A DNA stretch of 64,000 nt from Deuterostichococcus epilithicus (taxonomy: Eukaryota > Chlorophyta > Trebouxiophyceae > Prasiolales > Stichococcaceae): the NCBI GenBank assembly GCA_033439295.1, contig JAVTLE010000005.1:1290501-1354500 (forward strand), written 5' to 3'. Below the pieces are notes generated by a model, which worked only from the letters and a program-made list of their open reading frames with translations, was not told the DNA's origin and made no database searches. The translations under genes and the position numbers were made by a program. Below are positions 36,894 to 48,787 of this stretch, one piece after another. Within the stretch, counting starts at the first letter, position 1, and the number at the start of each line of letters is the position of its first letter.

Positions 36894-39151
36894 TCAAACG
36901 GGCGCATCCAGCTGGTCTTGAAGGAGCCACAGGCCGGAGCTCTCCTCTGCCTCCTCGTCTGACTGGATGGCGAGGAAGTGCAGTCCCCTGAGCACCGCAA
37001 AAGCGGCTGTCAGTGGGCAGTATGCTTCGAAGTGTTGAGCGCGACACCACAAGAATATTCCAGCATTATCCCACTTCGTGGGAGCCCCACGTTCGATGGC
37101 ACACCTGACGTCCACCTTGGCTTCCTCCCAAGCCCTCGCCTCTGCTGTCGACTCTGGCGTGCGACGGTAGCGTCCATACCTGCGACGCATCAGAGGTTTA
37201 CATATGTCACGATGCAGGCAACACCACACCCATGTGACATGCTCATCCTCATCTCCTCACGTCTACACGAACTCGCCAATCTCACAGCCTTTCAAGAGCA
37301 GGCGCCCTTGCATCGCAGGCTCCTCTGTGTGCAAGTGTCCATATGCTAGTGTCCGTATCCTGACCTGAAGCGATCATTGACGCCGGTCTCCATTATGAGG
37401 CATGCGCGGTCGGCGTCGGCGACCACCGCAGCCAGCTCCACGCCGCTGGTCCACGCCGCCAGCGCCTCCGCACGGCGGCTGAACACCGCGACACCGGGAA
37501 TGAGGGTGTCCTGCGAAAGCCCCGCCGCACCCACCACGCCCAGTGGGAAGGTATCCCCGAAGATCTTGCCCTGCGGCAGCGTCGGCTGCGGTGTCAGGCG
37601 GCGATGCGACGGTGGAGGCATAACAAGAAGTGGCCGCTCAGGGTGTACAGAGGGCGCAGCTTGACGCAAGCAAGCAGCATCCACGTCTGCAATCCGAGCT
37701 GCTACACACTATGTGGTTCCGATTCCCAGCAGGAGTTGGAATGTATCTGCCGTACAACAATGCGTGCCTGCACGCCGCCTGCTGTCGGAGCAGCCCCCAT
37801 GCAGGCGGTCGTCTCCGAGATCAGACGCCGGATGTGGCACGCTGAAACCTTGGCTGTTCGTCTTCCGTGCGTTTGGGTGCTGACGTTTGGCTGTATGCTT
37901 CTTGACATGTGCAACTGCCCACCTGCTGCGCCTGACCCAGCTCGGCCTGCAGGTCGCTGAGCGGCAGCTGCACGAACTGCCAGGCCTCGCCCCGCAGCGT
38001 GTCGGGCAGCTCCTTGGGCGGGCCCGGCTCCGCTGCCAGCGGGTTTTTGATCGAGGCGTTGAACCCCTCCAGCTGCTGGTACACGCTCTCCGACCGCTCC
38101 CGCAGCCACCCTGGGCAACGGAGAACAGGAGTGGGTCCCATGGCAGGCTCTCAACGCCAATCGTTCGGAGGTTTGCAACAGCGCACGATACATAGATCAA
38201 GACGTGGTTGGGTGGTGGAGGCGGCTGGCCACAGGTCGTCACAGCATGTCTGCCTGATTGTCAAACGGAAAATCAGAATCGACCAGAGCTGCAGCCAGCT
38301 CTGCAGTTCCACTCACTCAGGAGCGTGAAGCAGCGCCGGCTGGGGATGGGCTTGATACCCAGGTCTATCAGTGCCCGTGTGATGATGGTCTGCATCTGGC
38401 CCCTGAAGAATTTGACGCGCTCCGGCCGCCGTGCCCCCGGCTTCGCCAGAAGCTCGCCAATGGCGTTCTTCAGCTGCGCACGCAAAATTGCAGCAGGTTT
38501 CGGAAACGAGCTTAACCGCCTGCTGTACGGCATGATGGGAACAGGCACTGCCGCCATACCTGCATCGTCATGCAAGGTGCTGTCAGGAAACGCCATGCCC
38601 AGATCGCCGTTCGCCACTTGCCTGTGTGCTGTTAATCTGGTTGTTGGAGAAGAATCTTGAGTGCTCGAACTCCCGGTTCTCGTCGCAGATGAGCAGCTCC
38701 CAAAGCTTCTTGCCGCGCTCATCGAGGACCGGCCGCGAGCAAAAGTCCAGCTGCCACACGGCTGCGCGCGGGACGCTGCTGGCCTGCGGTCCGGCGTCCG
38801 CCTCTGCATGCATGCATTCGTGCAAGGTGTCAGAACCACGCGCTGTTTGTATATGTTTCGGTCGAGGTTGCCCGACAAGCATCAGTCCGGGTTCCTTGGC
38901 AAAGGTGGAGTGGGCAGACCTGTCTGGGGAGGAGCTGCGCTTTCCTCCGGCTTCGCAACGTCCGCCTCGGCTGTACAGGCGGCCACTCTGCAGCGAGACA
39001 GCCTTTGCTGGCCGCCACGCTGTTGTAGCCTCCGCCGGAAGCACACTGTGCTAGGCGAGCTGCCTATTCTATGCACCGATGATGATTGCAAGAGCACCGC
39101 TGCTGAGCACGACCCTCGCTGTGCCCCCACGCCATGCCGGTGCGACTGCAT
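36894..39151 (-). CDS. TAB2: TAB2/ATAB2 plastid translation factor (DUF1092)
   Basis: Nuclear-encoded RNA-binding protein needed for translation of photosystem I mRNA (psaB in Chlamydomonas; both photosystems in Arabidopsis ATAB2). The start at 39151 opens a Ser/Arg/His-rich transit peptide. That exon ends in phase after SAAPPQT and joins the exon with AVWQLDFCSRPVLDERGKKL (near 38780) and FEHSRFFSNNQINS. Next come RVKFFRGQMQTIITRALIDL with GIKPIPSRRCFTLL (near 38425-38330), RGEAWQFVQLPLSDLQAELG (near 37985), GVAVFSRRAEALAAWTSG (near 37500) and EARAWEEAKVDV. The last exon, RGLHFLAIQSDEEAEESSG with GLWLLQD, ends at 36894. Domain order and conserved blocks match ATAB2 throughout. A longer in-frame start at 39325 exists but adds a region without transit-peptide character. 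Confidence 0.93.
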
Positions 39152-39409
39152 AGTCCTATCCCAAAGCGATTTGTACAAGCAGCTCCAGGGACCAAGCAAA
39201 GGCTGCAACCCAGTTTCAATATGTATACAGAAGGTACGCAGCAACGTCTGCAAGCTGCAAACCTCACGACTGCGTATGCATCGGTGTGCAGCGACGAAAC
39301 ATCTCAGATCCTCTTTTGGGCTCACGTGTCAGGTTTTGCAGCAGGGTAGCTCTACTTCAACGTGTGCAAATGTCATTGTCATCTTTGCCAGTACACATCC
39401 AGCGCCACC
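39152..39409. promoter_or_regulatory. Short bidirectional promoter between TAB2 and mitochondrial uS9
   Basis: Only 258 bp separate the proposed start codons of two divergent genes for organelle translation. No TATA-like element was securely placed. Confidence 0.45.
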
Positions 39410-41284
39410 ATGCTAGCCGGATGCGCCTCCCGCAGCGGTCGCCATCTGGCGCGACTGTTGAGCAACAGTTCAACCACAGCAGCAGCCAGACTTGAGGCAC
39501 CAGAGACACCTGCGCAGCAGCAGCAGCAGCAGCAGCTGCACGACTGCAGCTGGCTGTCCTCCAGGTCGGCGGACTCCGCCTCCTGCACCGGCAGCGCAGC
39601 CACCAGCCCTGTGCGCTTCTCCCGGCCGGCGGCCCGCCAGCAGCTGCAGCACCAGGCCTGGCGCGGCGTCGCCACCGGCACGTCCACCTCCAGCGGCCCG
39701 CCTCACCGGGAACCTTCAGACAGTAGTGCGCCTCCCGGCGCGATAGGCCAGTCACAGCAGGGCGGCGGCCATCGTGCCGGCGACGGCCGCGGGGCTGCAG
39801 GCGACGAGTCACCTTGGCAGACCGCCGGAGGCGGCGAGCTGACGCCTCACAGCGAGCCCAGCAAGGAGGAGGGGGAGGTGGACGACCTGCTGGCGGAGTG
39901 GGAGTCGCTCATGGACGCAGGGACGGACCCAATGGAGGTCCTGGACACAGTGATGGCGGGCCTTGAGGGCGAGCAGGTCAGTGTTCGATGAGCTTCGGTG
40001 ATCTAGAGGCACAGTCGCGCCGTCATCAAATTGTCATGATCGCAGATTCAGCATGCTGCCACCTGCGGGCGCCTCCGGTCCGTGTGCGGCATCCGTGGCT
40101 GACAAGCAAGCCGTGGCAGTGTATGGCGGTGAAGTGAGCTGGGTGTTGCCAACCACACGCCAGGGCAAACACAGGCTGAAAACCTGTACTGCAGACCAAA
40201 AGAGCTGTTTTCTTCCTTACACTCCGGGTCGTTCACGACCTCAAGAGAACCTGCACTGCACATTCACGGTATTGGCTGAACCCTCAGACACCAATCTTGC
40301 CGCGCAGGGGCTGCCAGAGTGGAAGGAGATTCTGGAGCGTGGCGACGAGGAAGAGGCCCTGGAGCGGGCCGCTCGCCGCAGCCGCGAGCAGCAGCTGCAA
40401 GATGAGTTTGCGGAGAAGCGCGTGCGCGTGGTGGACCGCTTCGGCCGCTCCTACGCAACAGGTGCAAAGCGCCTTGTGTGGTCTGGGGTGCGGCGTTGTA
40501 TTGGCATCAGGCACAGCTGTGCGACCTCCCGGATTTTGCAAGCTATGGTCGGATGGGACCGCCCGAGCTGTGTGGTCCACCAAAGCCGCAGCACCTGCAC
40601 TCGACGCCGCCAGGGGGGCCAGTGCCAGGGTCGTCTCTGACGAGGACGCCACCGTCGCTGCGCAGGCAAGAGGAAGACCAGCATCGCGCGCGTGTGGGTC
40701 AAGGCGGGAACCGGCGCCATATCTGTGAACGGGCGCCCGATGGCGGCACACTTCCCGGAGCTGATCCGCCGCGCCGATGTGCTGGCGCCCTTCATCGTGA
40801 CCGCCACGCTGGGCACCTTTGACGTGTACTCCACCGTCCGGGGCGGCGGCAGCACAGGTGCCCCTGGCAGCACGCCTTTAGTCCTGCAGTGGCGCTGCGC
40901 TGCACACTGCGCCCCGTGCGCCGGGCCTCTCAGCGCCAGTGTTGCCTTCGGCGACTGCGACGACGCTTCACGGAACGGCAGGGCCCGAGCCTGCGCGTGG
41001 TGCCGAGGCGATGCAATGAGCCGATGCAATGCGGGCAACTTCACGTCGAACGCTATGCGGCATCTTGTCGCACTACGCTTATGCCGGCACATGGAATTGT
41101 GACACCCGCAGGGCAGGCGCAGGCGGTGCGGCATGGCGTCGCGCGGGCGCTGCAGCTGTTCGACCCGGAGCTGCGGCCTGCGCTCAAGGCGGCGGGGCTG
41201 CTGACGCGCGACCCCCGCATTGTGGAGCGCAAGAAGCCCGGCCTGGCCAAGGCCCGCAAGTCCTTCCAGTGGGTCAAGCGCTGA
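39410..41284 (+). CDS. RPS9M: Mitochondrial small-subunit ribosomal protein uS9m
   Basis: Ribosomal protein S9 of the mitochondrial small subunit. Exons: 39410-39976, 40308-40461, 40666-40857, 41112-41284. Phases close and give 361 residues. The first exon encodes a mitochondrial presequence ([20 protein letters not shown]) and a long low-complexity region with seven glutamines and many Ser/Gly/Ala residues, then an acidic helix [19 protein letters not shown]. The S9 domain spans the last three exons: [56 protein letters not shown] and [20 protein letters not shown]. The end KSFQWVKR replaces the usual FSKR tail. The roughly 240-residue N-terminal extension resembles that of land-plant mitochondrial S9. 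Mitochondrial rather than plastid placement is inferred from the presequence and extension. Confidence 0.92.
39515..39535 (+). repeat. (CAG)7 run encoding polyglutamine in uS9m
   Basis: Seven uninterrupted CAG codons lie in exon 1, in the non-conserved extension. Confidence 0.92.
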
Positions 41285-41741
41285 GTCCGTTGCTGGGGGT
41301 CCACCCCTTGCGTGGGCGCGGCAGCGGCTGCGGCCTCGCCGGCCTGGCAGGCGCTGCACCGCGGCACATTGCCTGCCGGTTTTCCGTGCGGACTGCCATG
41401 ACTCTACATGCGTCCGACTGGTGTAGATTGTCAATGTTTGCTGTGTCGTGGGAGAGGTGGTCGCTTCATGGCCATGGATTCGATGCAGCCCGCCTGAGGT
41501 CCAAGCATCCAGAAGTACCTCTTGAGGTCACAGTCACACTCAGCGCCAGCATGCAACGTGCAAAGCCACGTTCAGATCGTCGAGTCAAACGAAGAAGGCC
41601 TGCCAATCAACATCTGCACACCACGACACGAGCAGCGCACACACATGGCTGCCTTCAGTCCTCGACACATGTCTTTCAACCCCCGCTTGACGCAGACTCG
41701 AGAGCTGTGCGCTCCGGGCGTATGATGACGCCGGGTGTCCG
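41285..41741. other. Convergent 3' gap between uS9m and RPAP3
   Basis: About 0.46 kb between opposing stop codons. It should hold both 3' UTRs, and no gene is seen. Confidence 0.5.
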
Positions 41742-44505
41742 TCAGAGCTGGTACTTCGGCTTGACCTGGGCCAGGTGGCGCACCAGGCCCTGGTCTTTCA
41801 CGCCGCGCACGCGGTCGTCCCAAAGGTGGCTCAGCATCGCCTTGGAGGCGGCGCCGATGGACATGACTGCCAGGTCGAAGCGCGGCACCTTCGGCAGGGC
41901 CGCCAGCAGCTGCACCTGTTGCGTCAGCACCGCCCACACGTCACATGCCGTGTCGTTATCCCCCAGGCGCGGCAGCGCAGGTGCAATTGCCGGCAAAGTT
42001 TGAGTTTTGGTGGGAGCCGACCGGAGCCAGGCGTATAGAAAAGGGCTTGAGTGAGGGCCCGATGATTGGGCGAGTATCAGCATGTCTGGTGCTCAACCCA
42101 CAACCCTATCGGTAAGCTGAAAGCGCACCGCATGGTCGGCATCTGTTTCGTCCGCCAGCAGCAACAGCAGCGGCGGCAGCATGCCCGCCAGCAGCGGCGC
42201 CGTCAGCGACACCCGGAACAGGGACGGCAGCTCTGCGGGCCGTAGCCGCAGCAGGTAGGAAGCCTGCAGCTCCTGCTGACCCGCCAGCGTTCGCCAGGTG
42301 CGCTCGAAGTCCAGGCCTGCGCTAGGGCAGCCGCATTGCAAACCCCGCATGGTGTCGGGCAGATGCGGCACACGCTGCATGCCTGAAGGCAGGCCACAAG
42401 GAACCACGTGGTGGGGCAGCGCGTCAAAGCAAGCAGGTTCATCATTGCATGGAAATGCGGGGTCACTTCTGCACAGGGACAAGTACCTGTCTTGGGCCGA
42501 ACCAGCTTGACAGGCTGCACGGATGGCGACGGCGGCGTGTGGCCATTGGCTGATGGCTGCTGCCCTCCAGCAGTGGCAGGGCCGTTCAGCTGGCGCGCCG
42601 GAGGCGAGGGGGCAGGCGGCACGGCTGACGTGCCTGCACTGGCAGCCACAGGCGCCGGGTGCGATGGCGGACTGCCTCCTGAGCTGCCTTCACTGCCTGC
42701 CGCCTGGGCTGCAGCCGCCGCTGGCGCGGCGGCAGCTGCTGGTGCGGCGGCAAAAAAGGGTGCATCAGGGAGCACAGCAGCGATCGCGGCATCCGCTGCA
42801 GCAGCTGCCTGCTCCGTCGCGGCTTCAGCCCGAGCCGCTGCAGCCCGGATCGCATCAGAGGCATGCGCTGAGGTGGCAGGCACCTCGGGTGTGCGGCTCG
42901 TGGGCGCTACGGCAGCAGCTGGCAGATCCGAGATAGCTGGCGAGGCGGCAGGCGAGGCGGCAAGGCCTGCGGCCGTTGGCTGGCTGGGCTCCGCTCCACC
43001 CGCGGCGCTTGCCGCCATCGGCGGTGGGACAGCCGACGGCGCGTCCGCCTCTGCAGCGCTGCCAACCTCCAGACGCACCGCGACCGGCTGTGCCTGTGTC
43101 GGGCGGGGCTCCCCAGTCTCCCTGTGATACCTGCGCGACATTGCCGGCCTCACAGCTGAGCTGCCTGCGCAAGTGTCGCCCAGATAGATGGCTGCAGCTG
43201 CCGGGCATCCTTTATCCTTGTCTAGGTGTTGGAAAGCGCTGGCGGGTCCAGAGCAGGGTCCAAGGCAGCAGCTCCACACCGTCGCGGCCGCCGCACCTGT
43301 CGATGGCCACGCTCCGCTCTGCGGCAAGCGCCTTGCTGGTGGGCTGCAGCCGCACTGCGTGGTCCAGGTCCGCGATCGCCGGCAGGAGGCGGCCCTGCTC
43401 CGCCCGCGCGGCCGCCCGCCGCTGGTACGCCTGCACATCGGCGGCAGTGGCCCGTCAAGGATAAGGTTCGTTGTCAACACCGGGCTTCGGACTTGAGGCT
43501 GATTGAGCTTACAGCCGACGACCCATCGGCAGTGACACGTTCCTGGTTGCAACATACAAGGTTGAGACTTTTGACCTCCCAAAGGAGCCCGGCAGCTTGC
43601 CTTGACGTAGGATGCGTCCAGCTCGATTGCCGCCGTGCAGTCGGACTCGGCGGCCGCAAAGTCGCGAAGCTTCAGCGCGGCCATGGCGCGGTTCGCGAGC
43701 GCCAGGTGCGACGGTCGTGCCGCAATGCTGGCAGCGTACGCATCACGGGCCTCTGCGAACTTGCCGGCCTGCAGATGATGCGCTGCCCCATGGTCGCACC
43801 AGGAGGTTTCCTCTTGAGTTCACATGGTCCGCCAAGGTGCATGTCGGGCCACATCGATAGCGCCGTGTGCACACACCCACCTTGAAGAGCGCATTGCCAT
43901 GCTCTCGCTTTTCGTCGGCAGTCGCCTGCGGACAAACGGCCGCCGGTGCAGCCGCCGGGGCGGCCACGGGCGTGGCGGCGGCTTGCGGTTTTGCACCGCT
44001 GCTGCCAAACGAAATTGACGGGCTGGCTTCTGCTTCAGCAACCGCAGCCGCATGCGCCGCCGGCGCTGCGATTGCAGGCTTCGACTTTGAGGAGCTCGAC
44101 TTGCGGTTAAAGGAGAACCCCGAGGTGGTGTCCTTGGACTTGGTGGGCACGCTGCTGCGCGGCAGCTTGACGGCAGGAATGGACGTCACCGATGCCTGCG
44201 ACTGCCGCAAAGCCGACTCATCAGTGCATGGCGACCCTGGCGCGGTGCTGATGCCTGAAGGTTACACCCGCTGAACCTCTGAATGTGCCGACTACGGATG
44301 GCGTCCGACAGCGATGTTCCACGCCATGTTTTCGCCTCACCGCGTCGCTGTCGCCGCCGCTGATGGCAGCCGATGCTGCCTTGCGAGCCGCAGCGTCCTT
44401 CAGGGCAGCGTCCTTTCTTTTCTGAAGTGCCGAGACCTTCTCGAGCTCTTTGATGCTTTCCCGCATCTCCATGGCGTGGTGCCTGATGGCCGCCTGGGCC
44501 TCCAT
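41742..44505 (-). CDS. RPAP3: RPAP3-like TPR co-chaperone
   Basis: TPR adaptor of the R2TP complex that links HSP90 to RNA polymerase II assembly and snoRNP/PIKK maturation. Exon 1 starts at MEAQAAIRHHAMEMRESIKE (44505; an upstream in-frame Met is at 44550) and is a charged coiled coil. The next exon is a Ser/Ala/Pro-rich linker ending in EKREHGNALFKVG, the first TPR helix. It joins AGKFAEARDAYAASIAARPS and LALANRAMAALKLRDFAAAE (near 43780-43640), then YQRRAAARAEQGRLLPAIAD (near 43430). A long Ala/Pro/Ser linker (about 43130-42530) precedes the C-terminal RPAP3 domain: FERTWRTLAGQQELQASYLL, LPSLFRVSLTAPLLAGML, and KVPRFDLAVMSIGAASKAML ending at 41742. The C-terminal domain identifies the family. 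SPAG1 and DNAAF-type TPR proteins share parts of it. Confidence 0.87.
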
Positions 44506-45033
44506 GGCTGCGGGTGCGGCGCACCGTTGATCGAGATTCGACCGATGCAACGGCGTCAGGTCACACCCCCCGGAAGCGTAGTACGTCTTGTACTACTGTG
44601 GTGGATGAAAGGACGCTAAATGCTCCGCGATCCGTCCGCACGCCGATCTGCTGAGCTTTTTCACTTCCTCGCTTCCCTTTCATCACCCTGCTGTCAGACA
44701 AGCACAGAAGCGAGGTGCAGGCGTCCGAACGTCTAACAACGTGCAGACGACATCGGAAGACACCATTTTCTGGTACGATTGCTGCGTTTGCAAGACTGTC
44801 GGACTGTCTAGTGTGCCAAAGTCCGTTTTCTTAAAGTCTCGGAGCGGTGGTCTGGAAGCTGCCAATCAGCGCTTCCGACGAGGCACTGCCTATTGCAGCC
44901 ATCACCATCATCTACAGTTACTTCGCTACCAGCCTATATCGTCGTTTGAGGCGACTCGTGGACTTCAAGCATCGCGGCGGCGCTCGGATTTGCGATTCAG
45001 AAGCATGCAACACAAGTCTCTTGGGAGCTCACA
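44506..45033. promoter_or_regulatory. Divergent spacer between RPAP3 and XPA
   Basis: About 0.5 kb between opposing starts. Short frames on both strands show no family features. Shared promoter control of the two genes is possible. Confidence 0.45.
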
Positions 45034-45925
45034 ATGCTAAGCTCAGGGGCGTCAGAGGAGCAGGGCGGTGGCTTTGAGCGCTCCGGCTCCGGCACCTGCA
45101 CGGACTGCGGCAGCATCACCTACAGCAGGCAGTGGGAGGCTGCATTTGGCGTCCGGCTGTGCACAGAGTGCAGGACGAGCTACGGCCTCATCTCCAAGGT
45201 CAGTCATGATGCAGTCGACACCGATACGGAGACGGGTTGTCGCGGCAATGTCATTTGCAGCAGCAGCCGTTCATGCCGCAGGGCAACGCAAAGCAGCGGT
45301 ACGCTGTGACTGATGGCGACCTTCGGAAGCTGGGGACTCTGGAGAAGCCCAACCCGCAGTACAAGGGCGGCGCGCCGATGCAGCTGCTCCTCGAAACTCA
45401 GGTGGGGACCGGTGCCACTGCCGGCCCGCGCTTCAGGGGCTGCGAGCTGTGTGAATGTTCTCGCATGCGCGTCGTTGATTCGTCATGTGTTTCGCGAGAG
45501 CTCGGGCAGTTGGTGCGAAGGCTGCAGATCCTATGGCGGACGTGACGATGGTTGGCAACCAGGCATGTCTGCTGTTGGCACGTCGCATACTGCTCAGGTG
45601 AAAGTTGGCACCAGGCTTGTCTGATGTTGTCACCTCGAGCCCTCCTCAGGTGCAAGCGGTCAGCCTCGCAAAGCACGGCAGTGAGGACCAGCGAGAGGCG
45701 CGCATCGAAGAGCTGCGCCAGGCCAAGTCGGGGCCCGCAAGGGCAGCCAAGCAGAAGGCCGAGGAGAGGAAGGTGGCGGCTCTGAAGGCGCGCATCGCGG
45801 GGGCCAAGAAGCGGGTGACCGCCTGCGCGCCGCGCCTGAGCACGCTGCTGAGCCCAGGCAGGCACGCCGGCGGAGGCGGAGGGGGGATTGGCAGTGCGGC
45901 AATTGCCGACGTTGAGGAGATCTAG
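45034..45925 (+). CDS. XPA: XPA/Rad14-like nucleotide excision repair protein
   Basis: DNA-damage verification scaffold of nucleotide excision repair. Exons: 45034-45198, 45282-45401, 45650-45925. Phases close and give 186 residues, shorter than human XPA (273). The zinc finger is CTDCGS...LCTEC, with exact C-x2-C-x17-C-x2-C spacing as in human XPA. It is followed by YGLISKGNAKQRYAVTDGDL, matching the human 'KLITKTEAKQEYLLKDCDL' block, then LEKPNPQYKGGAPMQLLLE, matching 'KNPHHSQWGDMKLYLKLQI'. The last exon is a basic helix (REARIEELRQAKSGPARAAK, AEERKVAALKARIAGAKKR), where XPA has its C-terminal basic helix. The N-terminal region that binds RPA32 and ERCC1 in animals is almost absent: only about 20 residues precede the finger. 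Family assignment is strong from ordered motifs; function in this alga is inferred. Confidence 0.88.
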
Positions 45926-46128
45926 AGCTGTCTCTGTATCAGAAGTAGCATCGGCTGTCCTGTGTGGGTTTCGGACGCCTAAAACTTTCTGCAGAAGCTT
46001 CTGCTTCGCTATGCTCTATTCGCTTAACCGTCTGCTTCTCAGTTCTAGTAGGGACCCTTCCGTCGGCCGAGAAGGACAGATGCTGTAGATACCAACGCAC
46101 AAAGCCTGATCGAACAAGAACAGACTTG
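45926..46128. other. Convergent gap between XPA and DMT transporter
   Basis: A 203-bp stretch between opposing stop codons, presumably holding both 3' UTRs. Confidence 0.5.
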
Positions 46129-48131
46129 TCATATTTGTCTCGAATGATGCCTGCCAGGCGACTGGTGCGCCGGCTTGCGCGTCGGCAGCGGTGTCAGACT
46201 CACTTCCCGCTGCTTGCCGCTGTCCCTGCCGTCAGATGTGACCAACAGCAGGCCGGATATGACGCCGATGCCGCCCATGTCCCAGAACGTTGGCCGCTCG
46301 CCTAGGAACAGGAACGACAGCAGGGTGCCAAAGAACGGCTGCAGGCACTGGAATGCCGCCACTTGCGACGCCGGCAGCCGAGAGACGGCCCAGGTGAGCA
46401 GGTAGTACCCCCCTATCGATGCCACACATATCCTGCACGACAACGAGGGTTCACTGCATCACTTTTCCCGAGCAAGACAGCCATTGGTGTCAGCGCTCGA
46501 TGCCAGCGCTTGTGCCACCCACGACAAGGCAGACGGCATTCCCTGCATGCTGTTCATGACGGGCGAAGGGCTTGCCAGTTATGAGGAGCGCACCAGTATA
46601 CCAGCGGGCCAAACATCGCAGACGGCACCGTCCACTCGTTGCGTTGCACCGTCAGCACCGCAGTGGTGCCCATCAGCGAGGCCGCCACGATGTACGCCCA
46701 GGCCGCAACGCAGACCGGATTGTACCGCTGCACCAGGTGCTTGGCGACGATGTAGTACAGCGCCATGCTGACGGTATTGGCAACGAGGCACAGGCAGCCC
46801 AGCAGCATGTTGTTGCCGGCGCCGCCGGACTTGGCGTCACTCTTCAGCACGCCGCCCAGCACCTGGGGTTCGGCCATGCAACCTGTCACTGAACGAGCGA
46901 TGGTTCCCTCTGGCCCAGGCGCATTTTGTGTCATTGTCACACAGGTGCGGGTCGACGGGTGCTGCCAGGCCGACGCGTCTGCCCGCCTCACGCGGCATGC
47001 AGTGCATCGATGTCTGGACTCGGCGTTGACCGTGCCCAGCACACCGGCTGTGGCGGGTGGCATACCTCTGGCTGTGTCTGCAGAGGTCATGCACGTTTGC
47101 TCACCATGCAGACGGAGCCTGCCACGGCCAGCAATATTCCGGAAAACTTCTGCAGCGAGCCGGCCTCCAGGCCCAGGATGACGCCCAGCATCGCCGTGAT
47201 GACCGGGATGGATGGCTGCATGCATGTTGCGATCATGACGCCACTCATGTCGATGCCTGCAACACAAACATGCGGTTTCTCAAGGCCATGAATGTGCTCG
47301 TTCTTGGAGCCCTCACCTTGTAGGCGTCTGAAACGAGGCGACAGGAATGAGCAGAGTCTCACCTAAGATGTAAAACAGCTGGTTGAGGAAGAGGCACAGG
47401 CCCAGTCCGAATATCGCCAGCAGGTCTGCCCGCTTTGGCGTGTCGCCTGCAGATGCGCACAGATCAATTTCTGCCGTGCCAGGGCTTGCTATGGCAATGT
47501 ACGTGCGCCTGCCGAGACGTGCATTGCAGCGCTGGATCAACATGCAACATGCCAGCGGCCGGTGAAATGCATCCGGCGCACCCGCGGTGAAGAAAGCGAT
47601 GGCGCACAGGACGGGGCCGGCAATCGCTTCTGCATGGGCAGCCACATAGTTGCGTTCATGGCGCTGTGACACTCACGATGCTTGCAAACCGTCGGTGCTC
47701 TCCGGGAAGCACCACTGGCAGTGTGAGACGCACCTCGCGCAAAGGCAAATATCACCGGGTGGAAGTGCAGCCCTTGCACCAGCCTGAAACTCGATTTGAG
47801 GTACACGCTGCCGATCACAAAGCTCGTCTGCACCGCTGCGACCGCCAGCTGGCACTGCAGCGTCTTGTTTTCGGTCAGGAACGCCCCTCGCCCTACCGTC
47901 CGACATGAACATGAAACATAGATTCAGGTTTTCACAAGCGGATGCGGGCTGCAGGCACCTCCGCACTGCGTGCATAACGAGCAGAATGCCAGCGAGGCGC
48001 GGCGCGCCTCTTTTCGGCGTCTCCGGCGCTCCATCGTCGACGCTCACTGCCTTGTAATCACCACTAGCTGAAGGCGCTATGTTGATCCCGCCATGATCTC
48101 GAGGCTTGGGGGCAGCCCAGCTCATAGCCAT
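46129..48131 (-). CDS. DMT-superfamily transporter with two EamA domains (WAT1/UMAMIT-like)
   Basis: Multi-pass carrier of the drug/metabolite transporter superfamily; the substrate is unknown. Plant relatives (WAT1/UMAMIT) move amino acids or auxin. The start at 48131 (MAMSWAAPKPRDHGG) opens a soluble N-terminus. The first EamA half includes AVAAVQTSFVIGSVYLKSSF and LVQGLHFHPVIFAFARG (near 47850-47735), ADLLAIFGLGLCLFLNQLFY (near 47420) and QPSIPVITAMLGVILGLEAG (near 47215). The second half has LLGCLCLVANTVSMALYYIV (near 46800), CVAAWAYIVAASLMGTTAVL (near 46710), ICVASIGGYYLLTWAVSRLP (near 46430) and FQCLQPFFGTLLSFLFLGER, then WDMGGIGVISGLLLVTS. The cytosolic tail ends at 46129. About ten membrane segments fit the family. 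Exon joins were not all checked for phase. Confidence 0.85.
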
Positions 48132-48787
48132 GGATGACTGGCCCTGAGGTTACCTCAGATCACATGTTGTGCGGGTGCCCCAGGGAACACGCAGCAATTA
48201 TCCACGTCAATCCAAACGGTGTCAGCCACGTGCTTTCTGACTGCGAACTGGACACTTGACGCGCCTTGTACAGCTCCGATCTCGAAAACCGGACCGAGAA
48301 TCGTCAGGGATGCTCTGGCGCAGGGAGACCTGCAGGAGGACAAGCGGTATCGGAGCAGGTTGCTCAATGTGGTTTGCGGAGTGAGCGTCGCGATGCAGAT
48401 TCGGCCAAAGACAAGAGTCATGACTCGCGCGTGCACGTGCGAAGGGACGATTCCTTAGCTAATCGGCAGGAGGACGCGGGAGGAGGCAGGCAGGTCAACA
48501 TGCAGTACAAGCGGCTGCTTGCACATGCCTATGATTTCCATTGTGGGGAATTGCAATATCAATATATTGCAACGACAATGGTGGCAGCTCAAGCATGCCA
48601 ACAGGAAATGCGCGCAAGCAACAGGTGTGCGACGGCGACACGGGGAAAACCACAGCAAAGGACTCAAACCAAGCGCAAGTGCCAGTCCTAGACATAAAGT
48701 TCCTAAAGAAAAACGTTCCTGCTACCTCATCCTAGGACGATCGTTGCTGATCAACACAATACAAAAGCCCAACGCTGCACAGCTGTA
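48132..48787. other. Tandem gap upstream of the DMT transporter
   Basis: About 0.65 kb between the AFG1-like stop and the DMT transporter start, both on the minus strand. It is lower in GC near 48540-48580. Several plus-strand frames of 60-180 codons cross it but show no domain. It should hold a 3' UTR and a promoter. Confidence 0.45.

Noticed and set aside
35465-36991. A 508-codon plus-strand open frame
   Set aside because: It runs through several introns and the 3' end of the nucleotidase gene and into the TAB2 gap, in the wrong frame for most exons. Its composition is that of a GC-rich chance frame.
42203-43684. A 493-codon minus-strand open frame
   Set aside because: It reads some RPAP3 exons in frame but also whole introns between them, so it is not a separate gene.
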